From Croceivirga sp. (GTDB taxonomy: Bacteria; Bacteroidota; Bacteroidia; Flavobacteriales; Flavobacteriaceae): a DNA stretch of 64,000 nt. The stretch covers positions 1 through 64,000 of the forward strand of contig JANQQQ010000017.1 in NCBI GenBank assembly GCA_028284935.1, written 5' to 3'. A program made the translations under genes and the position numbers. The notes under the pieces were generated by a model that saw nothing but the letters and a program-made list of their open reading frames with translations, was not told where the DNA came from and searched no databases. Of this stretch, positions 46,929 through 56,645 are shown piece after piece (positions within the stretch are counted from its first letter, which is position 1; every line of letters begins with the position of its first letter).

Positions 46929-47807
46929 ATGGAAATACTCGATGGGAGGAAAATTTCGAATCAGATTAAAGAGGAAATCGCTGTCGAGGTATCCCAAATA
47001 AAACAAAACGGGGGAAAAGTACCGCATTTGGCGGCAGTTTTGGTAGGCAATGATGGAGCTAGTCTTACCTATGTGGGCAGTAAGGTCCGGTCTTGTAAGA
47101 AAATTGGTTTTGAGTCTACCCTGATCCATCTTCCTGAGGATACCTCTGAAGAGGCGTTGTTGGACCAGGTTAGGACGTTGAACGAGAATCCTGACATTGA
47201 TGGATACATTGTACAATTGCCCCTTCCCAAGCACATCAATGAAGAAAAGGTGCTGATGGCCGTACATCCGGATAAGGATGTTGACGGATTTCACCCTACC
47301 AATTTTGGAAAAATGGCGCTTGACATGGAAACTTTTATCCCAGCTACGCCATTTGGAATTATGGAGCTGCTCAAAAGATATAACGTAGATACCGAAGGCA
47401 AGCATACCGTGGTAATTGGACGTAGTCATATTGTAGGAAGACCCATCAGCATTTTAATGAGCCAAAAAGGTAAGGCAGCCAATGCTACGGTTACTGTCAC
47501 CCATAGTCGAACGAAGGACTTAAAGGAATTTACACAAAAAGCAGATATCATTGTCTCTGCTTTGGGTTCTCCGGATTTCCTAAAGGCAGATATGGTCAAG
47601 GATGGCGTTGTCATTATTGATGTGGGCATCACCCGAGTTCCTGATGAAACCAGGGAGAAAGGGTACTATATTACGGGAGATGTTGATTTTGATGAGGTGG
47701 CACCAAAAGCATCCTACATAACACCGGTTCCCGGGGGGGTCGGCCCCATGACCATTGCTATGTTATTGAAAAACACGCTCTTGGCAAGGGAACGACATCA
47801 GGCTTAG
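46929..47807 (+). CDS. folD: bifunctional methylenetetrahydrofolate dehydrogenase/cyclohydrolase
   Basis: FolD (292 aa) converts 5,10-methylene-THF to 10-formyl-THF through methenyl-THF. The active-site [14 protein letters not shown] segment with the catalytic Lys, the [32 protein letters not shown] block and the NADP-binding [14 protein letters not shown] segment are canonical. [12 protein letters not shown] near the C-terminus is the family signature. It is probably co-transcribed with ffh. Confidence 0.97.
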   Translation: MEILDGRKISNQIKEEIAVEVSQIKQNGGKVPHLAAVLVGNDGASLTYVGSKVRSCKKIGFESTLIHLPEDTSEEALLDQVRTLNENPDIDGYIVQLPLPKHINEEKVLMAVHPDKDVDGFHPTNFGKMALDMETFIPATPFGIMELLKRYNVDTEGKHTVVIGRSHIVGRPISILMSQKGKAANATVTVTHSRTKDLKEFTQKADIIVSALGSPDFLKADMVKDGVVIIDVGITRVPDETREKGYYITGDVDFDEVAPKASYITPVPGGVGPMTIAMLLKNTLLARERHQA

Positions 47808-47825
47808 CGTATTTTTCCTTTGAAA

Positions 47826-47848
47826 TTATGCTATATTTAGTAGCATAA
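47826..47848. promoter_or_regulatory. palindrome containing a -7-like box before the hybrid sensor kinase
   Basis: TTATGCTA (47826-47833) and TAGCATAA (47841-47848) are perfect 8-bp inverted arms around 7 bases. The segment TATATTTA (47832-47839) resembles a -7 box. There is no T-run, so it is not a terminator. An operator that controls the kinase gene, whose TTG start lies 9 bases downstream, is likelier. Confidence 0.45.
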
Positions 47849-47857
47849 TCCATTAGC

Positions 47858-50800
47858 TTGATAATCAGATTATTATTATTCTCAATTTGTTTGGCAATCT
47901 GTGGGGTTTCATTTTCACAGGTATACGAAACTTCGCGCTATGCCGATCATAATGGGCTTCCTTCAAGGATTGTTCATGATGTTATTCAAGATAAGGAAGG
48001 GTTTATTTGGGTTGGGGGCAATAATGGCCTGTTTAGATTTGATGGAAAGCATTTTGAAGCGTATAAAGCCAATCTAAAGGATACCCTAGGGCTTCGGAAC
48101 AATCGTATCAATACCCTTTTGCAGTCTTCTGATGGTAAAATCTGGCTAGGAACCCCCATGGGATTGCATACTATGGAAGCAGGGGAAATTAGTTATGTGG
48201 AACTCATAGAGGACCCTGAAGAATCCCATCTTTACATCCTTTCCATTTTTGAGGATCGACAACATCGAATTTGGGTCGGTACCTACAACGGGGTGTTCTT
48301 GATTGAGCCTGGTAATTCACCTATCCATTTTTTAAAAGATGGCCAAGCCGAAAACCTCTCCAATGAGGCGATTTGGAACATTACACAGGACAATCAGGAC
48401 CTCATATGGGTTTCCACCAATAATGGGCCTTATGTCATGGAAACCTCCAAATATGAGTTTATTCCCATTACGCTTGAATATGATCAAGATTTGTCCATTA
48501 CCGACTATAGTTTTTTTCAGAATTGGCACTTGAATGACTCCATAATGTTATTGGGTACCTCTAAGGGTCTTTTAAAGGGAAAACGCCTGGGGCAGGATAA
48601 GTTGGTCATTGAACACCTAAAAGATGTCCAAGGTGAACGAATTGCAGAATACTACATCGATAAGTTTTTGATGGCAAGGGACGGTTCCATTTATCTGGCC
48701 ACATGGAAAAATGGGTTCAAAAAGATAATAAGCCGGCAGGACTCCCATGAGGAGGTGCAAATGATTTCCAGAAATGGATGGCAGGACATGTCCGGTGAGG
48801 TAAAGGCCGTATTTGAGGATAGACAGGGCAATATTTGGGTGGCCAACACCAACGGCCTATATAAAGTAAGTAAACCTGATAGTGAGGTGCTTACGTTTCC
48901 ACCTAGGTATGATAATGATTGCTTACCGGATTTTTATGGGGTCTATGGGATTGTTCAGGATAAGAAAGGGTATTTCTGGATTACTACCCCTACGGCATTG
49001 TATCGATTTTCAGCACATGATCTGTATTCAGGGAGCTGCCCGAAAGAATATTTGCATTTTTCTGATGAAGATATGTTCAGGGCACGGGATCTTTTTATTG
49101 ATTCCAAGAATCGTTTATGGATTGGATCTACTAATGGCCTCTTCGTTACGCAACTGGATACAGAACAAAATCCAAGCAAATTCCTTAAGTATACCACAGC
49201 AAATGGCCTGCCCCATAATTGGTGCTATGAAATGGAGCAGATAGATGATAACAATTATTGGCTGGCCAACTATGCGGGATTTGTGAAGCTTTCCTTGGAG
49301 GATGGTGATTTACGGAACCCAAGGTTTTCCGTTTATGTTCATGAAGGTGACTTCCCAGAGAGTTTGGCAAACAATCAGGTGTATGATGTTGAAATGGATG
49401 CCGATGGCCATGTTTGGATTGGGACCTTCAGCGGGGTCAGTCGTTTGGTCAATGAATTTGGTGATGGGCTTTTTGAAAATTACACCAGTGCTTTTGGCGA
49501 TGTTGAGAGCTTAAGTAATAATTCTATAAAGGAAGTTTTTTTGGACAGTAAGGACAATCTTTGGATAGCTACCCAAAGGGGATTGAACCGTTACGACCCA
49601 GCGAACAATGCCTTTGAACAATTTGGGCATGCCGAAGGGCTTCCATCTGAGTATGTTTTGGGCTTGGCTGAGGATTCCAAAGGCTTTCTCTGGATCTGCA
49701 CGACCAATGGCGTTCTGAAGACCAGTTATGATGAAGTCGAAGGGAAATTGGTGGCAATGAAACATTATACCTCTAAAAATGGCCTGGTCGATAATATCCC
49801 CTATAGAAATTCAATTTTTGTTGATGGTAGGGATAATGTGGTCATTGGCAGTAGGGATGGGATCAGTATAGTTAAATCTGATTGGGAAGAGAACGGCAAT
49901 CGGCCAAGCTTCAACATGGCAATAACGGCACTTGAAAGTATCGATAATTCAAATAAGGGCTTCCAATCCGTAATTTGTAGGGTCAAAAATAATGCGTTGC
50001 TCCTCCCTCATAATGAAAACTCAATTCGGATAGCCTACGCCTCCCTGGATTTTTTGAAACCTGAATTCAATAATTACAGACATAAGGTCTTACCGAACAA
50101 TGATACTTGGATTGAAACAGGAAATGAAAACACCCTTACATTCTACAATTTGCCGGTTGGGGAATATGAATTTGTATTGGATGGTGCGAGTAGTTTTGGC
50201 CAATGGTCCAATAACCCAATAAGGCTTCATATTACCATCGCCCCACCGCTGTGGAAAACAAATTGGGCTTTGTTGGGGTATAGCCTCTTTTTAGGAGGAA
50301 TTGTTTGGGTGATGTACCGAATACGGATGAAGAAAAAAGAACAGGAATGGAGACGGAAAACCGCTATGGAAACGGCAATAGTCAATCAAAGGGAACAATT
50401 ACGTAATGAGAATGCGGCAGACTTCCATGATGAGTTGGGCTCCATGGTCACCAAGATATCCATGTTTTTGACCATGGCCGAACGAAATGTGGAAGAGGGC
50501 AAGGACCCAACGCATTTTTTCCAAAAAATTCGGAACAATGTTAAGGGACTTTCTACTGGGTTTAGGGATTTGCTTTGGGTCATTGACCCGCAAAAGGACA
50601 GTCTGGCACATACATTTTTGAGGTTAAAGGAGTTTGGTGAAGACTTTTTTGAACAGAGTACCATTGATTTCAAAACCAGTGAGTTCCAAGAGGTTTTCGA
50701 GGACCGCATGTTAAGTCCAAAAACAAAGAAACAGATGGTTATGATATTCAAAGAGGCTATGACCAATGCCATCAAATATTCGGATGGGACCCAGGCCCAG

Positions 50801-51025
50801 CTGATTTTGGAAACCAATGGTGCCTTTTCCAAAATGGAGTTTAGGGATAATGGTTCTGGATTTGAGGTTTCCATAAAATCCAAGGGTCGGGGCTTGAAGA
50901 ACATGGAGGCAAGAGCTAAAAAAATTGATGCGACCATTGTAATTCATTCATCATCACGGGGTACTTCCATACTATTGGATAGAATACCCCATATGGGTGA
51001 TGTATTTTCTGATAAGCATCGATAA
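47858..51025 (+). CDS. two-component sensor kinase with Reg_prop/Y_Y_Y extracellular part
   Basis: The 1055-aa protein has a signal peptide, then about 14 Reg_prop beta-propeller repeats (residues about 25-660, pattern GLPSRIVHDVIQDKEGFIWVGG...GLFRFDG). A Y_Y_Y beta-sandwich (about 730-790) and one membrane helix (about 805-823) follow. The kinase part has ADFHDELGS with phospho-acceptor His857 (NarX-type), and an HATPase domain with FKEAMTNAIKYS, FRDNGSGF and GRGLKNMEARAKKI. Such sensors often answer polysaccharide fragments, but some control other processes. The start is a TTG, since the only in-frame upstream ATG meets a stop. The response regulator follows after 9 bases. Confidence 0.9.
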   Translation: MIIRLLLFSICLAICGVSFSQVYETSRYADHNGLPSRIVHDVIQDKEGFIWVGGNNGLFRFDGKHFEAYKANLKDTLGLRNNRINTLLQSSDGKIWLGTPMGLHTMEAGEISYVELIEDPEESHLYILSIFEDRQHRIWVGTYNGVFLIEPGNSPIHFLKDGQAENLSNEAIWNITQDNQDLIWVSTNNGPYVMETSKYEFIPITLEYDQDLSITDYSFFQNWHLNDSIMLLGTSKGLLKGKRLGQDKLVIEHLKDVQGERIAEYYIDKFLMARDGSIYLATWKNGFKKIISRQDSHEEVQMISRNGWQDMSGEVKAVFEDRQGNIWVANTNGLYKVSKPDSEVLTFPPRYDNDCLPDFYGVYGIVQDKKGYFWITTPTALYRFSAHDLYSGSCPKEYLHFSDEDMFRARDLFIDSKNRLWIGSTNGLFVTQLDTEQNPSKFLKYTTANGLPHNWCYEMEQIDDNNYWLANYAGFVKLSLEDGDLRNPRFSVYVHEGDFPESLANNQVYDVEMDADGHVWIGTFSGVSRLVNEFGDGLFENYTSAFGDVESLSNNSIKEVFLDSKDNLWIATQRGLNRYDPANNAFEQFGHAEGLPSEYVLGLAEDSKGFLWICTTNGVLKTSYDEVEGKLVAMKHYTSKNGLVDNIPYRNSIFVDGRDNVVIGSRDGISIVKSDWEENGNRPSFNMAITALESIDNSNKGFQSVICRVKNNALLLPHNENSIRIAYASLDFLKPEFNNYRHKVLPNNDTWIETGNENTLTFYNLPVGEYEFVLDGASSFGQWSNNPIRLHITIAPPLWKTNWALLGYSLFLGGIVWVMYRIRMKKKEQEWRRKTAMETAIVNQREQLRNENAADFHDELGSMVTKISMFLTMAERNVEEGKDPTHFFQKIRNNVKGLSTGFRDLLWVIDPQKDSLAHTFLRLKEFGEDFFEQSTIDFKTSEFQEVFEDRMLSPKTKKQMVMIFKEAMTNAIKYSDGTQAQLILETNGAFSKMEFRDNGSGFEVSIKSKGRGLKNMEARAKKIDATIVIHSSSRGTSILLDRIPHMGDVFSDKHR

Positions 51026-51034
51026 CTTGTAGGC

Positions 51035-51661
51035 ATGCAGACCCAAAACATTCATATTGCCATTGTTGAGGACGATAATGAAATCAGGCAGACCCTGAAC
51101 CTTATTATCGATGGTTCTGCTGGTTTTTCATGCAAGTATGCATTTCCTGATGGAGAGTCGGCCTTGGCTTCCATTGGTAATCTTCCTTTGGATATCGTAT
51201 TGATGGACATTGACCTTCCGGGAAAATCTGGAATAACGGTAACCAGGCAGATAAAACGGGAAAATCCCGAGTTGGATATTATCATGCTTACTGTTCAGAG
51301 TGATGATGGCTCCATCTTTGAATCCCTTTGTGCGGGAGCTTCGGGTTATTTGCTCAAGGATACCAGTCCTGCCGAATTGTTGGTTCATATCCGTGAAGTG
51401 TATAATGGTGGTGCCCCTATGAGCAGCAGTATTGCGCGACGAATCATCAATTCATTTCGAGTCATAGATAATCCACTGTCCGATCGTGAAACCGAGATTT
51501 TGAAAATGTTGTCCAAGGGCCTTAACTATAAGGAAATTGCCAAAGAGGTTTTTCTAAGTCCGCATACGGTAAAGACCCATATCAAAAACATCTATTCCAA
51601 GCTGCATGTGGGCAATAGGGCAGAAGCCATCTACAAGGCCCTAAAACAAAAACTTATCTGA
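51035..51661 (+). CDS. NarL/FixJ-family response regulator
   Basis: The 208-aa protein has a receiver domain (about residues 6-122) with the acidic pair VEDDNE and the phospho-acceptor Asp in IVLMDIDLPGKSG. It also has a LuxR-type helix-turn-helix (about 145-205) with LSDRETEILKMLSKGLNYKEIAKEVFLSPHTVKTHIKNI. It is the cognate partner of the preceding NarX-type kinase and the probable DNA-binding output. Its targets are not known; the palindrome at 47826-47848 is one candidate for autoregulation. Confidence 0.93.
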   Translation: MQTQNIHIAIVEDDNEIRQTLNLIIDGSAGFSCKYAFPDGESALASIGNLPLDIVLMDIDLPGKSGITVTRQIKRENPELDIIMLTVQSDDGSIFESLCAGASGYLLKDTSPAELLVHIREVYNGGAPMSSSIARRIINSFRVIDNPLSDRETEILKMLSKGLNYKEIAKEVFLSPHTVKTHIKNIYSKLHVGNRAEAIYKALKQKLI

Positions 51662-51750
51662 GGGACCTTTTTGAAATACCCCTTATGGGCGATTGACCCA
51701 AGTTATTCAAAAACAGACATTTGGGAGGTAAATCATTAAATCATCCAAAA

Positions 51751-52908
51751 ATGGGAACATTAAAAACTATCGGTTTTTCGCTTTTGACCATCTTCTGCGT
51801 TGGCATAGTACAGGTTCAGGGGCAAAAAAAACTGTTCAAGAAAGTTAAGAACAAAGTAGAGGACAAGGTTGTTGATGTCGTAGAGGAAGTTAACGTAGAT
51901 GAAAGCAAACAGACGGAAAGTGGCGAACGAACCAGCACAAGGAAGAAGGATTATATTGTGGACAAAGGGTTTATCAATCGCTCGGACTTGCTATTCCATG
52001 ATGATTTCAATGGGGAGCTGGCAACGGAATTTCCCTCAAAATGGACCCATATTAAAGGTTCCATACAGAACAATGGTTTTTTGGAAGCCGGGCAATCGGA
52101 TGGTGTGATCGAGTGGATTTCAAACTATGCGACCATCAAGCCCACGATACAGGGCGACGATTATTTAGGGGATTCCTTTAAAATTGAGATTCAGGTGCAT
52201 TTTAATCTGGAGGGAGGAAATCAATTTTATAATATTAACCTAAGGAATTCCAACGATATTTATAAACATCATGATATACGAATCGCGAATTCCTTGATTG
52301 GCAATGGCAATGATAATCTATCACGTATGCCTGGGCAGCCACCAAGGGGCTGGCACACCATTCAGGTCTCTTTTAACAAGGGCAACCTAAAGGCTTTTTT
52401 TGATGGGGTACAATTGGTCAACAATCCTGATATTGGAAAATATGGGTTTACCCATGTGGAGATTTACGCTTCTTCCCCGGGTTCCTCCCGTCCGGGTCAA
52501 ACAAAATCCATGATCAACCATTTCTCCATTGCCAAGGCAGGTTTGCCGCTCTATGAGCGTTTGGTGACCAAAGGACGAATCGTTGTCCAGGATATTTATT
52601 TTGATACTAACAGATTTGTAATCAAACCTGAGTCCTATCCTGCATTGGACAAGGTAGAAGCCATGCTCAAAGAACATGTGGACACTGAGGTGACCATTGA
52701 GGGCCATACGGATGCGAATGGATCAGAGGAATCCAATCTTATTCTTTCAGAAAATCGGGCCAATGCCGTAAGGGATTATTTGGCGTCAAAGGGGATTAAA
52801 CGTTCCAGGCTTTCCACCGTAGGGTATGGTGAAGAAAAGCCAATTGATCCCAGCAACAATGAAAAGGCTTGGGCCACCAACCGCAGGGTAGAATTTGTAT
52901 TGCGATAA
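51751..52908 (+). CDS. exported protein with C-terminal OmpA-like peptidoglycan-binding domain
   Basis: The 385-aa protein has a signal peptide (about residues 1-25, MGTLKTIGFSLLTIFCVGIV). A Lys/Val/Glu-rich linker follows (VKNKVEDKVVDVVEEVNVDE). The middle part is a concanavalin/LamG-like beta-rich segment (LLFHDDFNGEL...WTHIKG...GWHTIQVSFNKGNLKAFFDG). The OmpA-family domain (about 280-385) shows FDTNRFVIKPES, EGHTDANGSEESN and LSENRANAVRDYL. The frame is open ten codons further upstream from a TTG, but this ATG starts the signal peptide. Confidence 0.82.
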   Translation: MGTLKTIGFSLLTIFCVGIVQVQGQKKLFKKVKNKVEDKVVDVVEEVNVDESKQTESGERTSTRKKDYIVDKGFINRSDLLFHDDFNGELATEFPSKWTHIKGSIQNNGFLEAGQSDGVIEWISNYATIKPTIQGDDYLGDSFKIEIQVHFNLEGGNQFYNINLRNSNDIYKHHDIRIANSLIGNGNDNLSRMPGQPPRGWHTIQVSFNKGNLKAFFDGVQLVNNPDIGKYGFTHVEIYASSPGSSRPGQTKSMINHFSIAKAGLPLYERLVTKGRIVVQDIYFDTNRFVIKPESYPALDKVEAMLKEHVDTEVTIEGHTDANGSEESNLILSENRANAVRDYLASKGIKRSRLSTVGYGEEKPIDPSNNEKAWATNRRVEFVLR

Positions 52909-52937
52909 TGTTCATGGTCCAAGCAAAATTTGAGATC

Positions 52938-53387
52938 ATGACGAAAATAGCTTTGATCGCATGCCTAATAATGGGGACGGGTCTGTTGCCCACCCAACTT
53001 TTGGGTCAAACCAGTCAATATCCGTCCCAGGAACGGGTACAAGGGTTGTTGGATGCATTGGAGTATTGCAAGCAGGAATTAACGAAAACTCAAGCAGATA
53101 TCAAGAATATGGAAGACAATCCATCCGATTATTTCCTCGCGGACTACAAAGAAGCCCAAAGACTGATTGAAAGAATCAAGATGTGCATGGCTTCCAGACG
53201 TGCTGAGTTGGATAGCATCCGCAAGGAGTACCCTGGATGGTTCAATTCTCCAAACGCTGTACTACCCTATGACCGGCATCAAGGAATTACCCCAAGAAGC
53301 CTAGAGCGGCAGTTAAAGGAACTGGAACGCAAAATTAGCCAGGTTCTTAACCAATTCGAAAGCCTCCCAAAACCAAAAGGCCCGTAA
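52938..53387 (+). CDS. small exported coiled-coil protein
   Basis: The 149-aa protein has a signal peptide (MTKIALIACLIMGTGLLPTQ) and a helical remainder with heptad character (RVQGLLDALEYCKQELTKTQADIKNM and LERQLKELERKISQVLNQFE). It carries few cysteines and no transmembrane helix. It follows the OmpA-like gene after 29 bases and may be in the same unit. The ATG at 52938 is favoured over an ATG at 52908 that overlaps the previous stop. Family unknown. Confidence 0.7.
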   Translation: MTKIALIACLIMGTGLLPTQLLGQTSQYPSQERVQGLLDALEYCKQELTKTQADIKNMEDNPSDYFLADYKEAQRLIERIKMCMASRRAELDSIRKEYPGWFNSPNAVLPYDRHQGITPRSLERQLKELERKISQVLNQFESLPKPKGP

Positions 53388-53419
53388 ATAGTTGTATCTT
53401 AAATTTCAAAATCAATCCA

Positions 53420-53836
53420 ATGAAAAATATAGTACTACTGGCCTTAAGTTCCATTTTCTTGCTAGGTGTTTCATGCAAGAAAAAACAAAAGGCAGCTGAA
53501 AATTCCGAAAACGATTCCGAAGTCATGATTTCCGACAGCAAGAAAAATGAATCTTCTGATGCCGTTAAGTTTGAGAAAGTAAAGGACTGCGATGATTTTA
53601 TTAATCAGTACGAAGAATGGTCAGAAGAATATGTGGCATTCCTAACCAAGTATAAGGATAATCCAATGAAAGCGGTTACTTCACCCGAGTATGCCCAAAT
53701 GATGCAAAAGGCTTCTTCTTGGTCGCAACAATGGCTGTCACTTTCCGTATCCTGCGCACAAAATTCCAGTTATGAGAAACGGGTAACGGAAATATCGGAT
53801 AGAATGGATGAGAAAATGGAGGAATTGGGATTTTAA
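53420..53836 (+). CDS. small lipoprotein of unknown function
   Basis: The 138-aa protein has a lipoprotein signal (LSSIFLLGVSC, Cys19), then a Lys/Asn/Ser/Glu-rich linker. A conserved-looking domain of about 85 residues follows with CDDFINQYEEWSEEYVAFLTKYKDNP and CAQNSSYEKRVTEISDRMDEKMEEL; two cysteines could form a disulphide. It lies 32 bases after the coiled-coil gene and ends at a terminator. Confidence 0.8.
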   Translation: MKNIVLLALSSIFLLGVSCKKKQKAAENSENDSEVMISDSKKNESSDAVKFEKVKDCDDFINQYEEWSEEYVAFLTKYKDNPMKAVTSPEYAQMMQKASSWSQQWLSLSVSCAQNSSYEKRVTEISDRMDEKMEELGF

Positions 53837-53864
53837 TAATCGTTCCCTTTCGTTGTAGTGTTGG

Positions 53865-53892
53865 AAAACCTTGGTGTAGGCCGAGGTTTTTT
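53865..53892. terminator. terminator shared by the two facing small-lipoprotein genes
   Basis: AAAACCTTGG (53865-53874) pairs with CCGAGGTTTT (53881-53890), with one T:G wobble, over a 6-base loop. The T-run overlaps the last codon of the minus-strand gene that ends at 53891. Confidence 0.8.
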
Positions 53893-54043
53893 AGTTTTTT
53901 GTGTTCGGTTCCTGCCGTTCCAATAGCATCTCTTCCTCATCAGTCGGGGTAATGACGTCCAAATCCTCTCCTTCATCATTGGTGCAGCCCGTTACGGCCA
54001 TAATGGTAAATACAACGGTAAGCAATAGTAAAATTGTTTTCAT
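53891..54043 (-). CDS. 50-aa small lipoprotein
   Basis: An ATG at 54043 opens a 50-codon frame on the minus strand. The product has a lipoprotein signal (MKTILLLLTVVFTIMAVTGC) with Cys20 and a 30-residue acidic tail ending in EEEMLLERQEPNTKN. The signal peptide is textbook, so this is probably a real gene. It is convergent with the 138-aa lipoprotein and divergent from the esterase gene. Function unknown. Confidence 0.72.
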   Translation of the reverse strand: MKTILLLLTVVFTIMAVTGCTNDEGEDLDVITPTDEEEMLLERQEPNTKN

Positions 54044-54184
54044 CTTAACGTAAAACTTGGGATTCATCCTATAAGAACGTTTCTTTATGGCCCATGGTAT
54101 TGAAAATCAATGAAATTCGATAAAATGTCATTTTAAAAGCCTGGCACAGCAATATTGATTAACTTATAGGACAAATCAACCACC

Positions 54185-55912
54185 ATGAGATACCTTAATT
54201 TTCCACTGTTCCTATGTGTTTTGTGCCTGTTTTCCTGTGAAAAGTCCGAAAAAAGGGCCTCGGTTTCAGTTTCTTTTGCAGCATCAGCCAGCGGACAATC
54301 CAAGGACGGCAGGTTGCTTTTAATGCTATCCACCAATGATGAAAGAGAACCAAGGTTTCAAATCAATGCAGGCCTGAATACACAGCTAATTTTTGGAATG
54401 GATGTAGAGGGAATGCAACCTGGGCAACCAATCGTCTTTGATGAAACGATTTTCGGCTTTCCCTATGAAAGTTTGACCGATATCCCGGCAGGGGATTACA
54501 ATGTGCAAGCACTGCTACATACCTATGAAACATTCAATTTGAGCACGGGCCATACTGTAAAATTACCAATGGACAATGGCGAGGGACAGCAATGGAACCG
54601 TTCTCCCGGAAATCTATACAGCACTCCCTTTAAAATATCGGTGGGGGAGAAGGGCATCAAAAACATTGAGGTGGTTATGGATCAGGTGATACCACCAATC
54701 TCAGCCCCTGAGGATACCGAATGGATTAAACACATTACGATAAAATCGGAAAAGCTGTCTAAATTTTGGGGGAGGGATATGTACCTAGGAGCGCATATTC
54801 TATTGCCGAAGGGTTTTGAGGAACATCCTGAGGCAAAATATCCCTTGATGATTTTCCATGGGCATTTTCCAAGTAATTTTGGGGGCTTCAGAACTACTCC
54901 GCCCGACCCAAATTTGGAACCCGATTATTCCACCCGTTTTAATGTAGAGGGATACAACATCATCCAGCAGCAAGAGGCCTACGATTTTTACAAACGTTGG
55001 AACGAGCCGGATTTTCCACGTTTTTTGATTATCGAGATTCAACATCCCACTCCATATTATGATGATTCCTATGCGGTAAATTCTGCCAGTCAAGGTCCTT
55101 ATGGTGATGCCATAACCTACGAATTGATTCCACATATCGAAAAGCAGTTTCGAGGTATAGGGGAGGGTTGGTCACGTTTTTTGTATGGCGGGTCAACAGG
55201 CGGCTGGGAAGCATTGGCCGTTCAGGTCAAATACCCTGAGGATTATAACGGTTGCTTTGCTGCTTGTCCAGACCCAATTGATTTCAGGGCGTATTGCCTA
55301 ACCAATATTTATGAAGATGAAAATGCGTACTATTACAAGAGTGAACATAAACCCTTTGAGGTTCCGGGACATCGAGACTACCTTGGGCATACGGATATTT
55401 CCGTCAAAAATTATAACCATTTGGAATTGGTTTTAGGGACAAAATCCCGCTCTGGGCAACAATGGGATATTTGGGAAGCGACCTATTCCCCACAAGGGCA
55501 GGATGGTTACCCTCAACGGTTATGGGATAAAATGAGTGGAGAGATCAATCCCGAAGTGGCAGAGTATTGGAAGGAAAATTATGATTTAAGGTACATTTTG
55601 GAACGCGATTGGAACCAACTGGGGGAAAAACTCAAAGGGAAAATCCATATTTATTGTGGGGATATGGACAACTATTATCTCAATAATGCTGTTTACTTAA
55701 TGGAGGATTTTCTGGAAAACACGACCGATCCCTATTATGACGGGGAAGTAGATTATGGCGACCGTGCGGAACATTGTTGGAACGGAGATCAAGAAAACCC
55801 CAACCATATCAGCAGACTACGTTACAATAGCATGTATGTACCCAAAATCATGGCAAGAATAGAAAAATCGGCCCCGAAAGGTGCCGACCTTACAAGTTGG
55901 AGATATCGATAG
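54185..55912 (+). CDS. lipoprotein esterase of the alpha/beta-hydrolase fold
   Basis: The 575-aa protein has a lipoprotein signal (LCVLCLFSC, Cys18), a beta-rich N-terminal region (about residues 30-160) and a putative-esterase domain with PLMIFHGHFPSNFGG and the nucleophile motif YGGSTGGWE (Ser337). The catalytic His is probably in DRAEHCWNGD near residue 525. It resembles the esterase D/carbohydrate-esterase family rather than lipases; the substrate is unknown. The next gene begins 4 bases after the stop. Confidence 0.8.
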   Translation: MRYLNFPLFLCVLCLFSCEKSEKRASVSVSFAASASGQSKDGRLLLMLSTNDEREPRFQINAGLNTQLIFGMDVEGMQPGQPIVFDETIFGFPYESLTDIPAGDYNVQALLHTYETFNLSTGHTVKLPMDNGEGQQWNRSPGNLYSTPFKISVGEKGIKNIEVVMDQVIPPISAPEDTEWIKHITIKSEKLSKFWGRDMYLGAHILLPKGFEEHPEAKYPLMIFHGHFPSNFGGFRTTPPDPNLEPDYSTRFNVEGYNIIQQQEAYDFYKRWNEPDFPRFLIIEIQHPTPYYDDSYAVNSASQGPYGDAITYELIPHIEKQFRGIGEGWSRFLYGGSTGGWEALAVQVKYPEDYNGCFAACPDPIDFRAYCLTNIYEDENAYYYKSEHKPFEVPGHRDYLGHTDISVKNYNHLELVLGTKSRSGQQWDIWEATYSPQGQDGYPQRLWDKMSGEINPEVAEYWKENYDLRYILERDWNQLGEKLKGKIHIYCGDMDNYYLNNAVYLMEDFLENTTDPYYDGEVDYGDRAEHCWNGDQENPNHISRLRYNSMYVPKIMARIEKSAPKGADLTSWRYR

Positions 55913-55916
55913 GACT

Positions 55917-56549
55917 ATGGGAGCAACCAGAAAAATAGCTTGGTTCGTTTTTGCCTTTCTGGCGGTTGGGGTCAGCCTGTATCCTGCTTTATACATCTAC
56001 TATGGACTTCAGGGAATTGATGTTGCCTTGCGACTATCAAAAAGTGAGGAGCTTTTGAGTAATTCCCTTTGGAATATTGGTTTTTATGGCCATGTCACTT
56101 TTGGTGGTATCGCCCTTCTCGTGGGTTGGTCACAGTTCAGTAAAAAGTTGAGGAGAAAACGGTTACAATTGCACCGTAACCTAGGAAAAATTTATGTTTT
56201 CGCTGCTTTCATTAGTGGTGTTTGTGGTGTGGGCATTGGCTTTTTTGCCACCGGGGGGTGGATATCGTCCCTAGGGTTTATCCTTTTAGGATTGATTTGG
56301 CTGTACACCACGTTTATGGCGTATCAAGCCATTAGAAAGAAAGACATTAACCTCCATGAAGGAATGATGATTTACAGCTATGCGGCATGCTTTGCGGCGG
56401 TAACACTTCGTTTGTGGCTTCCTTTACTTCAACTGACCATTGGCGAGTTCCTTATCGCCTATAAAATTGTGGCCTGGTTGTGCTGGGTACCTAATTTGAT
56501 TTTTGCAGGTATTCTGGTCAGAAAAAAAAGACTTCTCCTAATCGATTGA
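55917..56549 (+). CDS. DUF2306-like membrane protein
   Basis: The 210-aa protein has about six hydrophobic segments. It shows the family-like LWNIGFYGHVTFGGIALLVGWSQF and LQLHRNLGKIYVFAAFISGVCG stretches, and conserved histidines in INLHEGMMIYSYAACFAAVTLRLW. The His residues suggest a heme- or metal-binding site, but the function is unknown. The start at 55917, 4 bases after the esterase stop, implies translational coupling. Confidence 0.75.
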   Translation: MGATRKIAWFVFAFLAVGVSLYPALYIYYGLQGIDVALRLSKSEELLSNSLWNIGFYGHVTFGGIALLVGWSQFSKKLRRKRLQLHRNLGKIYVFAAFISGVCGVGIGFFATGGWISSLGFILLGLIWLYTTFMAYQAIRKKDINLHEGMMIYSYAACFAAVTLRLWLPLLQLTIGEFLIAYKIVAWLCWVPNLIFAGILVRKKRLLLID

Positions 56550-56645
56550 ACAGTAAATTTTTAGTTAAAGTGGAATCATCTTCATAGCCTTTTTCTATCA
56601 GTTGTTTCCTATAAATGAAAACAATGAAAGTTAATAGTTCGAGTC

